Assembly (NCBI RefSeq): GCF_000003195.3
Contig: NC_012878.2
Coordinates: 9,660,386-9,724,385, forward strand
Length of the DNA: 64,000 bases
Origin: Sorghum bicolor
Lineage: Eukaryota; Streptophyta; Magnoliopsida; Poales; Poaceae
Direction of reading: 5' to 3'
Made by a program: the position numbers and the translations under genes. Within the stretch, counting starts at the first letter, position 1. Each line of letters opens with the position of its first letter. Of this stretch, positions 1 to 10,719 are shown piece by piece. Below the pieces are notes generated by a model. It was not told the DNA's origin, ran no database searches, and saw only the letters and a list, made by a program, of their open reading frames with translations.

Positions 1-1027
1 TTTTTATCTATAGCGTCAAATGGTGAGTTGGAATAGAACAATAAAGGAGGCAGACCATCCGTCGCTATAGAGCCGTGGCTCCTAAGCGTACAGAAGAAAC
101 ACGTGAAAGTTTAAGGCCTATCCGCGGTAAAATTTCAAGGCCCACAAGCCCATCACGTCTAAACCCTAGTCTCTTGTTACCCTGCTCATCTCCCAAAATT
201 TTCCCATCTGCCCCAACCGCCGCCCTCTTCCCCGTCCCCTCCCCCCTCTCAAAATCAAAGTGCATCGGCCATCTCCTTCCTGCTCGTCCAACTAATTGCG
301 CCGCCCTCCAGTTCCTCCTTTCCCGTCCCCTCCCCCCTTCCCTTAAGCAACACAACCCCCATGGAGAGAGCCCTGAACGAAAGCAGGACCAGGTGCCAGC
401 CAGCTCCGAGTCAAAGAAGCACGCAGCTGCACCCGACGGTTCCCTGCCATACCTAGGGTGAAGCTCGGACTTGAAGAAGCGCAACAACATCGAGCTCATG
501 AATACCTTTTGAATCGCGTGGCCAACACTGACTCGAAGAAGCAACATCAATGGTCCCCTTGTTCATCCAACGGAGCTCCAAAGCAAGCTGGCAAGGTAAC
601 ATAGATCCATCTCAATTCGATTCTTGGGCTGCACACTCCAACCTAAGATAACACAGATCCATTTCAGTCCATGTCTTAGGCTGCACGCTAAAGGACAAAT
701 CTGATAGGAGGATTGTGTGGCTAGCCAAATAAAATATAGAAGTTCTTGCTGGTTCACAACATGTGATCCCTACAGCCTTACTGTTGACTACGCAGTGGTG
801 TTAGTCATTTGTTTCGCGATTTACAGATGAACTGTGCAATTAGTTTTTGTTTTCATATATATTTAATGCACCATACATGTGCCGCAAGATTCGATGTGAT
901 GGAGAATCTTGAAAATTTTTGAGAACTAAACAAGGCTATGTATGAGGAGTGAGGACTTACCCATGAAAGTCACAAATACTGGACTAAAGAGACACGTCCG
1001 TTCCATGAGGCCACAAAACTTTGAAGG
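1..1027. other. Left flank, no supported gene
   Basis: No gene or element is recognised here. Positions 150-350 are C-rich with CCCC/CCTCCC tracts, like a plant 5' untranslated region or a mobile-element end. Open frames exist on both strands at about 75-461 and 65-550, but they overlap antisense to each other, are low in complexity and show no motif. From 760 onward the DNA is AT-rich and has no frame of interest. Confidence 0.5.
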
Positions 1028-1958
1028 AAAAAACTCTACATAACCCCTCAAACTATTTAGAATGGACTACTTTACCTCTCGAATTATAAAACTGGATATC
1101 CTACTCCCTGAATTTTCAAACCCGGTCAAATAACGTCATCGAGTGGTTTAATGGTGGTTTTGTCTTTTTTTATTTATTTCTATTGAATCTTTGAAAAACA
1201 TAATAAATCATAGAAAAATCATAAAATAAAAAGTTCTATTTTGTTGGACTCCTGAAGAGTAGATCTACATAGCGAATATATAATATGGTATACTATAGTA
1301 CAAAGTTTATGTTGTAGCTTTAAATCTATGTTTTCCTATAATTAATTTGAATAATTCATATATGTAGTTCCTATGGTCCACTTGTGGTGCAACATTTATG
1401 GTGGACTCATTATTGTATGCTTGAACTATGGTAAAAATTTCATACTCATTGGATCATGAATCACTTAGTTATAGATAAAACATAGATTTAACAAGAATAA
1501 AGCTATAAATCTATAACTAAGTTATACGTGATCCAATGGGTACAAAACTTTCACCATAGATCAAGAATACAATAATGAGCCCACCATAAAAAATTTACCA
1601 CAATTGAACCATAGAAACTACATATATGAATTATTCGAATTAATTACAGAAAACATAGATTTAAAGCTACATCAAAAACTTTGTCCAAAGTATACTATAT
1701 TATATATTCACTATATAGATCTACTTATGAGGAGTCCAACAAAATTAATTTTTTTTATTTTATGATTTTTCTATGATTTATTATGATTTTTCAAAGATTC
1801 AGCGGAAATAAATAAAAAAAAGACAAAACCAACCTCCAAAACCACTCGAGGGTTATTTGACCGATTTTGAAAGTTTAAGGGGTAGAACATCTTGATTTTT
1901 ACTTCGGGGGGTGAAGTAGTCCACCCTAGATAGTTTAGGGGGTTATGTAGACTTTTTT
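1028..1958. repeat. Long foldback (inverted-repeat) element
   Basis: The two halves are reverse complements over almost their whole length, with the axis near 1490. The outer arms share TCTACATAACCCC (1035 onward on the plus strand; reverse complement ending near 1952). Inner matches continue through GGACTCCT, TAGATCTAC, a TATACTATA block, CATATATGAATTATT-like sequence and GATCCAATG. No coding frame lies inside. No clear target-site duplication flanks it. It is most like a long-TIR MITE or foldback transposon; a transcript would form a very long hairpin, a possible small-RNA source. The family is not identified. Confidence 0.8.
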
Positions 1959-2011
1959 GTACATATGGGTGTCCAAATCAAACCCTCTTTTGGGGATTTT
2001 GACTACTCAAG

Positions 2012-3175
2012 CTAGGGGAGAAGAGGTTCGATGCCTAGGGTGGTTCGAAGCCATTTTTCCCTGGAAGATTCGAATGCCGCCTCCCTTGTCTGCCTCTCCC
2101 AGTAAGTGCTAGTTGGAGGTAATAAATTAAAGGAAATATGAATAATACGCCACATAAATTTGGCAAAATGACAGTCAAAGAACAGATGTTGTATGGATTC
2201 TTTAGAAGAACAAAAACAACATTTCTTATGTTCTTGTTGCCACTGTTGCCTTAGTAAGTTACCCTTTGTCAAAATTACTCCCTTAAACAAGTACCACAAG
2301 AAAACTTTGATTTGAGAGGTCATTTTAGTTTCCAAATAAATGTGGTAATAGGTATAACTTATGCTGTCAATAATGCTCTGTACATGGATTTAACTAAGAA
2401 TAATCCATTCTAGTGTAGCCCCCATACAAAACGATCCCTTTGGTTTGTTAGTTGTACACTAGCAACCATAGCTACGATATCGTGCCAAGCTTGTAAATTA
2501 ACTCCTACTAGAGATCTCTTGAAAGCTACATTTAATGGTACTGTGGATAGTACCATTCTTACATAAGCACCTTTTTTTCCTAACAATGCTATAAAGTGCA
2601 GGAAAGATGGATCTTAGTGGTGACAGTGTTATCCACGAATCCTCCCAAAATTGCACCTGTGACTCGTCACCCAAATCAAACTTGCCTAGCGAGAGAAACT
2701 CCCCCTTGACATTCATGAGGCCAGCCCAAAACTAAGAGTCTCCAGACATGTATTGAACCTGAGTCAAAGTTTTGTGTCTCAAATATTTATTCCTAAGAAT
2801 CTCTTGCCAAACCCCATCTCTATTAAACAACTTAAAAAGCCATTTACTTACGAGACACTTGTTGTGGACCTCTAAATTAACACTCCCAACCCTCCTTGGT
2901 CTTTTGGAGTGCAAACTACCTCCCACTTAGTTAACCTATATTTTTTTTCTTATAGTCATCACTCTGCCAGAAAAATCATGATCTGAAGTAATCCAATTTC
3001 TTTAGAACCCCTCTAGGTACTTCAAAGAACAAAAACATGAACATGGGGAGACTACTCAAAACTGAGTTAATCAAAACCAGCCTCCCTTCTACCAACAACA
3101 ATTTACTTCTCTAACAATTCAGCCTTTTTTGAAATCTTTCTTCAACAAGTTTCTGGTCTTTATCATGAGTGTTCT
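2012..3175 (-). pseudogene. LINE ORF2 3' fragment (RT C-terminus and zinc-binding domain)
   Basis: Read on the minus strand, 3170-3000 has the G-R-L-V-L-I-N-S-V-L-S-S-L-P type motif that follows the RT palm domain in plant LINEs. 2926-2732 carries the conserved K-C-L-V-S-K-W-L-F-K-L stretch, 2716-2498 the F-W-E-D-S-W motif, and 2335-2012 the zf-RVT zinc-binding domain (C-x2-C followed by an H-L-F-x-D-C motif). These blocks are in the right order but are split by stops and frameshifts. The 5' part of the LINE, including the RT catalytic core, is absent, as expected of a 5'-truncated insertion. It is non-functional. Confidence 0.85.
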
Positions 3176-3433
3176 ATGATGCATGGATATTCCTGGATAT
3201 CGAAAAGGATATGACCCCAAATCACATCAAAAAATAAGTGTATACCCCAAAGCACAAAGCAAAAGCTTCATGTTTTTGGCTGCATGGATACCAGATTTGT
3301 GGAAGGAGAGAAACAAGATTATCAAGGATGCTATCAAGAAGAACATCTCAACATGGGTGTTTGGGTATAAGAGTGACAAGATCACTTGAGACATGGAGGC
3401 CACAATTCCTTTCCTTCTCGCTCTTAAGGTGAG
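3176..3433. other. CACTA left flank, unassigned
   Basis: A short open frame on the plus strand (3183-3389, 68 codons) is followed by more open sequence up to the CACTA end. I do not recognise it. It could be a fragment of the sequence that continues at 51346 on the other side of the CACTA insertion, where a plus-strand LINE-like region begins, but no diagnostic motif supports this. Confidence 0.3.
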
Positions 3434-3436
3434 TGA

Positions 3437-3790
3437 CACTGGTACAACCGACCTTTCTACTGGCGCCACCTTTTTTCTACTAGCGATTTGAAACGAACAT
3501 GTGCTAGTAGAAAGAAAATAATGGGCCCTTGACTCAAACCACCTGTGCAAATATATATTTACACAGGCTGTTTGTGTAAGTTAACCGCCTATAGAAATGT
3601 AAAGTTTGTTCTGATGGTTTTCTTTGCACATCCGCCTGCATAAATGTATTTACACTAGCAGTTTTGATTGGGCAGCCATTTGTATAAATGGACATATTTC
3701 ACTGGCATCTTCTAATGTTATCTGCTTGTATAAACCTTTTTTACACAATCAGTTTTTAATGTTAGCCACCTGCAATCTTCATCGGTCGAC
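3437..3790. repeat. CACTA left subterminal palindromes
   Basis: Short palindromes follow the terminal repeat. CTACTAGC (3477-3484) pairs with GCTAGTAG (3503-3510). A 26-bp palindrome at 3542-3567 has CCTGTG/CACAGG arms around an AT-rich centre. Degenerate CCGCCT copies follow near 3590, 3630 and 3690. Such arrays are the transposase-binding region in En/Spm-type elements. Confidence 0.7.
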
Positions 3791-3943
3791 CTACCATATT
3801 TGTAGCAAGTATTCCTTTTTAGGAGTACCGGCCACCCTCCATTTGTGGCAACTTTGGATGCTCCAAACACCAAAAATATGGAGGTACGACGAAGAAGGTT
3901 TGAGCGAGATCCAGCTATAGGTGGCTAAATAAAGAAGGTTAGT

Positions 3944-3945
3944 AC

Positions 3946-3978
<33 letters not shown>
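3944..3978. repeat. (TG)n(TA)n microsatellite
   Basis: A short GT run passes directly into an uninterrupted TA run, within CACTA DNA just before element A. Confidence 0.9.
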
Positions 3979-3979
<1 letters not shown>

Positions 3980-4009
3980 AAGTGCCACTCTTTTTGCATT
4001 ATTGCTTAA

Positions 4010-5227
4010 TGTTGGTATAAATTAACTACACCTTAATAATGATTATAATCAGATTATTCGCAAACGCACAGATATATACTGATGAACACTTCACCAAGAT
4101 TAACCCAGTTTTAATATCGAACCCAAAGAAACAGTAGGTAATTTATAACTTAGCCTATAATTTCTTAATCTAAGGGGGCACAAACAATCTAGAAACTATT
4201 GAGGATGAGGAAATACTAATGTACTCATGTTTCAATAATCGGTAACCTTTGTATAGTATCGTCTTATCGAGCAAGTAACCCAAATAGGGGGAGAATCAGA
4301 GTAACCCCCTACCAGGCACCTATAAGCCTATCGATCCTATCAACGGAAAGTGGACTACAGAGGAATCAACGCAGCTATAAAGTCACCTATGCGAACTACC
4401 ACTGTCCGGCTGATCAGGGGACATTCACAAGCAACCACAACCTAGACACCACGTCTACGCTACGAATCACTACTCCGACCTAGGAGCTACCCAAATCGTA
4501 ATATTCAATATAATATGAGTTGCAAACCAAAGAACGAATACAAATAAGTTGCTTACTTGAATCAGAAGGGTAAATACAAAAAGTACCTCAGAACGCGGTT
4601 CCGGGCGAGGGAGCCGAATCCCGAAGAATACAGCCACGAAGAAGCACCGACAGGCCGGGACTCCTCTAGAATCTCTACTCCTCTACTCTATCTCTCTCTA
4701 ATTTCTATCTTGATTGCTAGTCTAGATCTTGTGGATCTCTATCTAATGCTCTGGCTCTTCATCTCTTGATCTGGCCTCCTCTAGGAGGGGGTCTTGCCTT
4801 CTATTTATAGCCTGGTGGGGTGAACGTGCGCCGTTGGATCAAACCGACTTAACAAGCGGTCGAGATGGCTCCTCTGAGGCGGTGGAGGAACCTTCCGGAA
4901 GGGGGGCGCCAACCCTAACCCTAGGAGGCCGAGCGGCGCCAGGGCGTGGCTGGCCGACCCCACCTGGTGGTGTCTGCTGGTCCCCTTGCTCCAAGTGTCT
5001 TCTGGAGTCTTTCTGATCCCTCTGGTGTCTTCCTTCCGTCGCGGATAAGTTTCGTGGTTAATTGACACTTAAAATCTCTCTTTTCAGCACTTTCTGAAAT
5101 AATCCCTGGAAAACACAGAATATACAAAACTCGTGGAAATTGTCAGTGATAACCCTATTCTAGTGGTTATTCATTTCTGGTGGAGGAATAAATGCTAATA
5201 AATTTTATAAGTTAACAAGTGTCAACA
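4010..5227 (-). repeat. Element A 3' LTR
   Basis: This 1218-bp LTR starts TGTTGGTATAA and ends GTGTCAACA on the plus strand. It aligns with 34042-34986 plus 49337-49606. It contains the hairpin motif shared with other elements here (4056-4073), a conserved LTR block (4328-4402) and a TATA box on the minus strand at 4801-4810. Confidence 0.92.
4801..4810 (-). promoter_or_regulatory. Element A LTR TATA box (3' copy)
   Basis: On the minus strand this reads CTATAAATAG, a strong plant TATA box. The same 10 bases occur in the 5' LTR at 34831-34840, which would be the copy that drives the element's transcript. Confidence 0.7.
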
Positions 5228-5242
5228 ATTACCCCCAGACTT
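5228..5242 (-). other. Element A polypurine tract
   Basis: On the minus strand the 3' LTR is directly preceded by AGTCTGGGGGTAAT, the G-rich tract expected to prime plus-strand DNA synthesis. Confidence 0.7.
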
Positions 5243-6592
5243 CGGCTTTTACTCGTTCCGAGAAAAAGGTTGGTTTATCCTACTGAGCAAATATTTAATG
5301 CATAACTTGGAAATTAAATTATATAAAACTGATCTAGTCATCATGTACTATGGAAATTTAAAGTGTTTATCATGAATTCTATAGTTATTGAGGGTGGGAT
5401 AGCTTAAAATAGATAACTCTCTTCCTTTAATTTTGGTCTGCTGGAGAGTAAGTGAAGTTTGCAGATAAAACATAGCTTCAACCTTTAATTGTAGTGGCAT
5501 CAATGATTATTAATTTGATGTTATGACTAGGGAGGGAAATGTCATATTCCATGATCAGACAAGTTATTTATTTCCTTAGCATATTATGTAGGAGGGACCA
5601 TGAGCTCTCTTTTCTTCTTCTTCTTCTTCTTCTTCTCTTCTCTTCTTTTTTTCATATCGAGGTTCCAGACATTTGTCCCTTTTTATTTCCTCGTGATCTA
5701 TCTTTCTGAGGTTTCAGACACTTGTCCCTTTTTATTTCCTCAGATTTCTTTATGAAGAGCTCATGCCTCCTTCATAATAATGCTTAAGAGAGTGTATTAT
5801 ATATATTTTTATTTTTATGATACTAGGAATATGATAAATCTCTCTACCAAGGTCATATTAATAGAGTGATATTACTATTATTTGATTCCAATATAAAGAG
5901 AGGTGAAGCTAATTTGTTTTTACCTTTTTGAAAGAAAATCTCAAAAGACAAATTTTTAGGAATTGAATACTCATTTTTTTGCTATCTCTTTTTTCTCAAT
6001 AACTTAAGTAAACATGAAGTACTATCAATTTCGCAGTCACGATTCTAGAAAAGTGTTATGCAATTTATTTTTCGAGTCACAGATTAAATATCGTTTAAAA
6101 TATGTAATATGAAGAGTTACAATTCGGATGATAATTCATAGATAAAACATATTCTATTATAATTTAAATAATTCAAACCTGACCATGACCGAAGCGGAGG
6201 TGGGAAGGAACAGACAGGGCGCCGGCCAGCCCCACCTCTGGGTAGTGTGGGCTCTGCTTTGTGCGCAATCTTGGTTCGATTGTATTTCGAATTACACTAC
6301 TTTTCCGACTGAATTTCTATTTCGTAATTGATATGTGCCTCCCCCACACTTATTTTCATGTATACTTTCCTACGCAATATGTGGAGACAAACACATACAA
6401 AAGAAAATAGATAAAAGAGTAGATAAAATATAAGTCACTTTATTTATTCATGATGGTAATAATTGAACAAACGCATTAACGATTGAGCTAACGACTGCCC
6501 TAGCTCGATGGGCTTTAACCTAAGACTCAACTAACCTAACTGACTAGCCAAACCTAGCGGAATTGTGCCTTATTGATAGAGTAACTGGGCAA
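5243..6592 (-). other. Element A 3' noncoding region with paired palindromes
   Basis: No coding frame is supported. Two 12-nt palindrome-like motifs lie at 5667-5678 and 5716-5727 (minus strand GGACAAATGTCT and GGACAAGTGTCT), each followed by AACCTC. Related motifs sit at the equivalent place in D, E and F. A (TTC)n run lies beside them. Confidence 0.6.
5611..5645. repeat. (TTC)n microsatellite
   Basis: Uninterrupted TTC units followed by CTCTTC variants, next to the palindrome motifs of element A. Confidence 0.85.
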
Positions 6593-7226
6593 CTATGGCT
6601 GCCCTTTCTTGCTGAGGCCCTGAATCTCTTCGTGCAGGGCTGCAATCTCTGCCTCGAGCTTATCTTTATCACTCCTAAGGCTGTGGATCAATTTGAGACT
6701 GATCCCTAGCTGCTTGTCCATGCCTTCAATCAGCTTGTCCCTTAGGTTGTTGGATTCCTCTATCCCTCTGACAATGTCAGAGAGGCCTTCCAGCTTTTCA
6801 TTAAGGGTGCACAAGGTAGGAGCTGGCTGCTTAGGGGCTTTCTTCAAAGCTAGTGCTGATGTAGTCCTCTTCCTCTTGGGCTTAGGTGGCGGTGCGAGTT
6901 GCTCGACGTAGCACACCTTGTTAGGGTTAGCCCTAACACCTTGGATAACCGAATGAGCAGTGGTGTACTTAGCACAGATGAGCTTCCCATTCTTGTTGGT
7001 CTAGACTGACACGAGCCACTCGTTCTCCCTAGGTTGGAGAAGTGGAGTACCCTTGGGGATGGCAACTTGCTTCCTATTGGCAATTCCTTGCAGCAAACGC
7101 CTTGTAGGAGAAGAATTAGATGGTTCTTGCACGTAGTATGCTTGATCGTAGCGCTGAGGTGTTGTAGCTGCGTGCTTTGGCGGCACAACGGCGAGAGACT
7201 TCGGTGGTACCATAGCGAGAGGCTTG
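6593..7226 (-). pseudogene. Element A 3' ORF, C-terminal part (coiled coil)
   Basis: This is the downstream half of an ORF cut by element F. Read on the minus strand, 7213-7001 encodes V-P-P-K-type repeats and then an in-frame stop; 6916-6593 encodes a basic stretch rich in K, P and R followed by a helix-forming, leucine- and glutamate-rich stretch of about 70 residues that looks like a coiled coil. It occupies the position after the protease where Athila elements carry an env-like ORF, but I see no membrane segment and no similarity that would name it. Confidence 0.6.
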
Positions 7227-7231
7227 GGTGG

Positions 7232-8593
7232 TGTTGGGCATTCTTAACGTCACTACCAAAAGTAGACTTAGTTTTCTAATTCTGATAACGGCGCCAAAAA
7301 TGCCAAACCTATCCCTCAAGCCACTTAAGCCAAGTTGTCATCCCCAGCATGACATGAGAGACGCGGTATTGAAATATGCAATTGCTCATCTAAATAAATA
7401 ACAAATGGGATCTGCAAGCGCACAGATTAATACCGATGTAGCATTTTAACCGGGAAGTATTCTAGGTATCGTTATTTATATTTTTAGCACTGGGAAGGGA
7501 TTAGTAACCGTCAATGTTGATTATAGAATGGAATATAGAATTGAGTATCTATCATTGCATGTATAATTGAGAACATTTATCTAACTCTTTCATACAGGGA
7601 TAAGTGTCACATAAGGATATATAAAGTAATGAATAGTGACAAAGATAATTAATATGATCAGCATAACTTAGCCACATATAAATATGATAAGCACCTCAAT
7701 TAGATATTCTAGCAAGTCATTAGCATGGGATTAGGACGAACTACAAGAATATTTCCTAAGTTATTCTTAACTATACAGTCTAGCATATCAAAGTTAGTGC
7801 AATTATAGTTAGCAATCATTGTGAGACAAGACTACGCCCATGCATAGTGATATTATCAAGGAATATGAGAAACATAGCAATCACTCCCCTGTAATAATGT
7901 TGCTCTGCCAGCCCAATACATGAGAGGGGGACTATATAAGAATCAATGGAGCTGTCACTACCACGAACTACGCCGTGATCTGGCATATAGGGTACAATCG
8001 GAGATAAATACGGTATAAGCACCACGCCTACACAATATCTATCATTTACCCATGGATCCGATGGATAAACGCTATACGATCCTAACATGTATATAATTCC
8101 AATCTAACTAAGCCAAGTATATAACTATGATAAACTAAGAACAATATAATTGTGAATATAAACAAGTAGAGCAAAGTCATAATCAATATATTGAAGTAGA
8201 ACAAAGTCATATTCATAATATCGAAGAACAAAGATGAACAATTGAAGAACAATAGAGAATTACCACGAATCCTCTTGACAGATCCGGAAACCAATCGAAG
8301 ATTGACTCCTTCTAGTTCTAATTCTATGTAGCTATGCTAATCTAGATATCTAATTGATGTGGTGGCTCTAGGCTTGATCAGAGGCTTCTTCTCACCGATG
8401 AATAACGAATTAGGGTTGAGAGGTGCTCTCCTCCAGGGGCCAGGGGGTCTGGTTATATAGTCCTTAAAAGTGAATATGGGCCGTCGGATCAAACCGACAT
8501 TGATTGAACGGTTATCCTTGATCCTTTATTTTGGTGGAGCGTAATCCCCGAAGCGAGTCCTGATTGGACTCCAGGTCAGTGCGGGCGCCTTAG
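7232..8593 (-). repeat. Element F 3' LTR, truncated
   Basis: It matches 13541 onward until about 8593, where the sequence jumps from the GGGCGCC box into the internal 3' noncoding region. About 300 bp of the LTR start and the polypurine tract are missing, removed by one deletion. A TATA box (minus strand) remains at 8453-8459. Confidence 0.85.
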
Positions 8594-10719
8594 AAGTTGC
8601 TGAAATACCTTTGAAAATTGATGGTACACATGCTTCTAAATGAGGTCTCATCTCTGAGTTAGAGTAAACTGTCAAGATTTAAAACTTATTCATTTTACCT
8701 TTCACCATGGGACTTGTAACCGTTACTTCCATCTTGAGTAGTTAAAAGATAGAACGGTCTAGTCAAGTGCCATGTATCTTATTCTTGATCAGCTATAGCC
8801 CTGGAGTTTTTGCAGATTTTCAAATAAAACTCAGAGATTCCTTGTATGACTCTCTCAGATCTCTCTTTTGTGGTATTTCTGGATCCTTACCAAGGCAGTG
8901 ATGGTATATGCCTTCTCTCAAAATATGTAGTATTTGTGGTATAAGGCATAATGACATTGCCTTCTCTCTCACCCTACTCTAATAAGGCTTTAATATCTGG
9001 AGCTCATAGGTGGGAGATAAAGTGTACATACTTACAAGACATTTATTGCATAGTCAAACCATGGATCCAAAGAAACAAGTCAATAAATCAAATCAAGATG
9101 TGCATGTGTGGCGAATGAATGGTGATGATGGTGATAACAATGGTGAAAGTCTAATTCTATTTTTGCTCTTTTGAGGGGATACATACGTTTCTTGCTCTTT
9201 TGAAACTTTTTGAGGAGAATGAGATGCTCTGTATTTTATTTTTTGTTTCCTCTCAAGTGGGTATCTTGTACCTCTAATTCTACTGTCGAACACTTGTCCA
9301 TTTTTACCTCTCGTCTCATTTTTTCTTTTCTTTCGAGGTTCCGGGCACTTGCCCCTTTTTATTTCCTCGTATTTATTTCTTTTTTAGAGCACTCATCTCA
9401 TGAGATAATATAGCAAGTAGTAGTAACCAAGATAACTCGAGCATTTATTTTATAGGGAAAACAAAAATATTTTTGGCTATTCTCTCCCGGATTAGGAGTA
9501 GAATATTTTTGAGTGGTTCTGGAGATGGGAATGAGTGGATATATGTGGATGCGTACTTCCGGAGTAGAAGCAGCTTATGTGAATGAACGTGCAAGTGAAT
9601 CTTGATTTAACCACATGACAAGCTCCTAAGGGTCTACACAGCTTGACCACACTCAATGCTCATAAGTAGTAAAGTAAATGTGTGGCTTCAAAGTCTAGCA
9701 AGCATATATATATGGCTGTGGTAGGAATTTAAACTCTCATCATACAGGAACTCATCATGTGATATTTTAAAGATTTTTTTCAAGATAAAATTCTCCAGAA
9801 TTTTAGCATCTCTAGGAACAGATAAACAACAGCTCAACCTTCCCATATCATATCCGTTAACAACTTAGACTTCAGATCAAGTTCTCTTCCCACAAGTTCA
9901 GGTTTAGAGTAAGCTTTAAATTATAACAGTTATGTCTAAACTAGAGAGAGAACTCAAATTTGAAAAAAATAGACATAGCAACTATTCATCATATCCATGC
10001 TAGAGTTTTATTATTAAGATTCAGTTTAGCATAGCTACTTTATTTATTTATTTATTTATTAAACACACTAAGCAAAAGATATGTATATATATATTTTATA
10101 TATATACACAAAATCTTTATTTGGTTTTTCATAGTTATGTATATTTATATTTTAATATAGTATAAGTATAAAGATAGATAGAAATACTTAGCGAGATAAA
10201 TGAGGATGCTCTCCCCCAAGCTGAATTTTGACGTAATTTCTTCTGATGTAGCTAGCAGGTGGCAGAGGTGTATTTGAAAGTCGGTAGTATCCTGACAACG
10301 ATTAGAATGTCCTCCGTCTGCTAGTCTTCTTGATTCTTAAATTCTGTGGAGCTCAAATAGACAACAAAGCTTTGTGGAACTGATTAAGTGTTAGCATAAA
10401 TATCTAGCATTTATCATGTTGAGCCTCCTCAATAAATATTACTCTCTATTTTTTTTATATTTTCATTTTATAGAACAGAAAAAATATTTATTTTATTTTT
10501 TATGCCACCACAGTGAAGGTCCATATGGGTTTTATGCCACTCGTATACTCACATGGGGCTTACTGTTTTTAGCATTTTTATTTTCTTTTTAGGATAGTAT
10601 GAATATAATTAACTAAGTAAACTATTTTAAATATTTGGAAAGGAATGATAACTACCAAGTTTACCTCTTGGCAAGGCGTTCGGTGTTTTTAAGTCCTCCG
10701 AACGGGACTCTCCGTTTTC
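8594..10719 (-). other. Element F 3' noncoding region
   Basis: No gene. It aligns in reverse complement with 21338-22943 of element D. It carries the palindrome motifs at 9288-9299 and 9343-9354, a (TTTA)n run near 10040-10060 and a TA-rich stretch near 10080-10110. Confidence 0.7.

Noticed and set aside
65..550. 161-codon frame on the minus strand and 128-codon frame on the plus strand
   Set aside because: They are mutually antisense, arise from a C-rich region, and show no domain or splice context that would support a gene.
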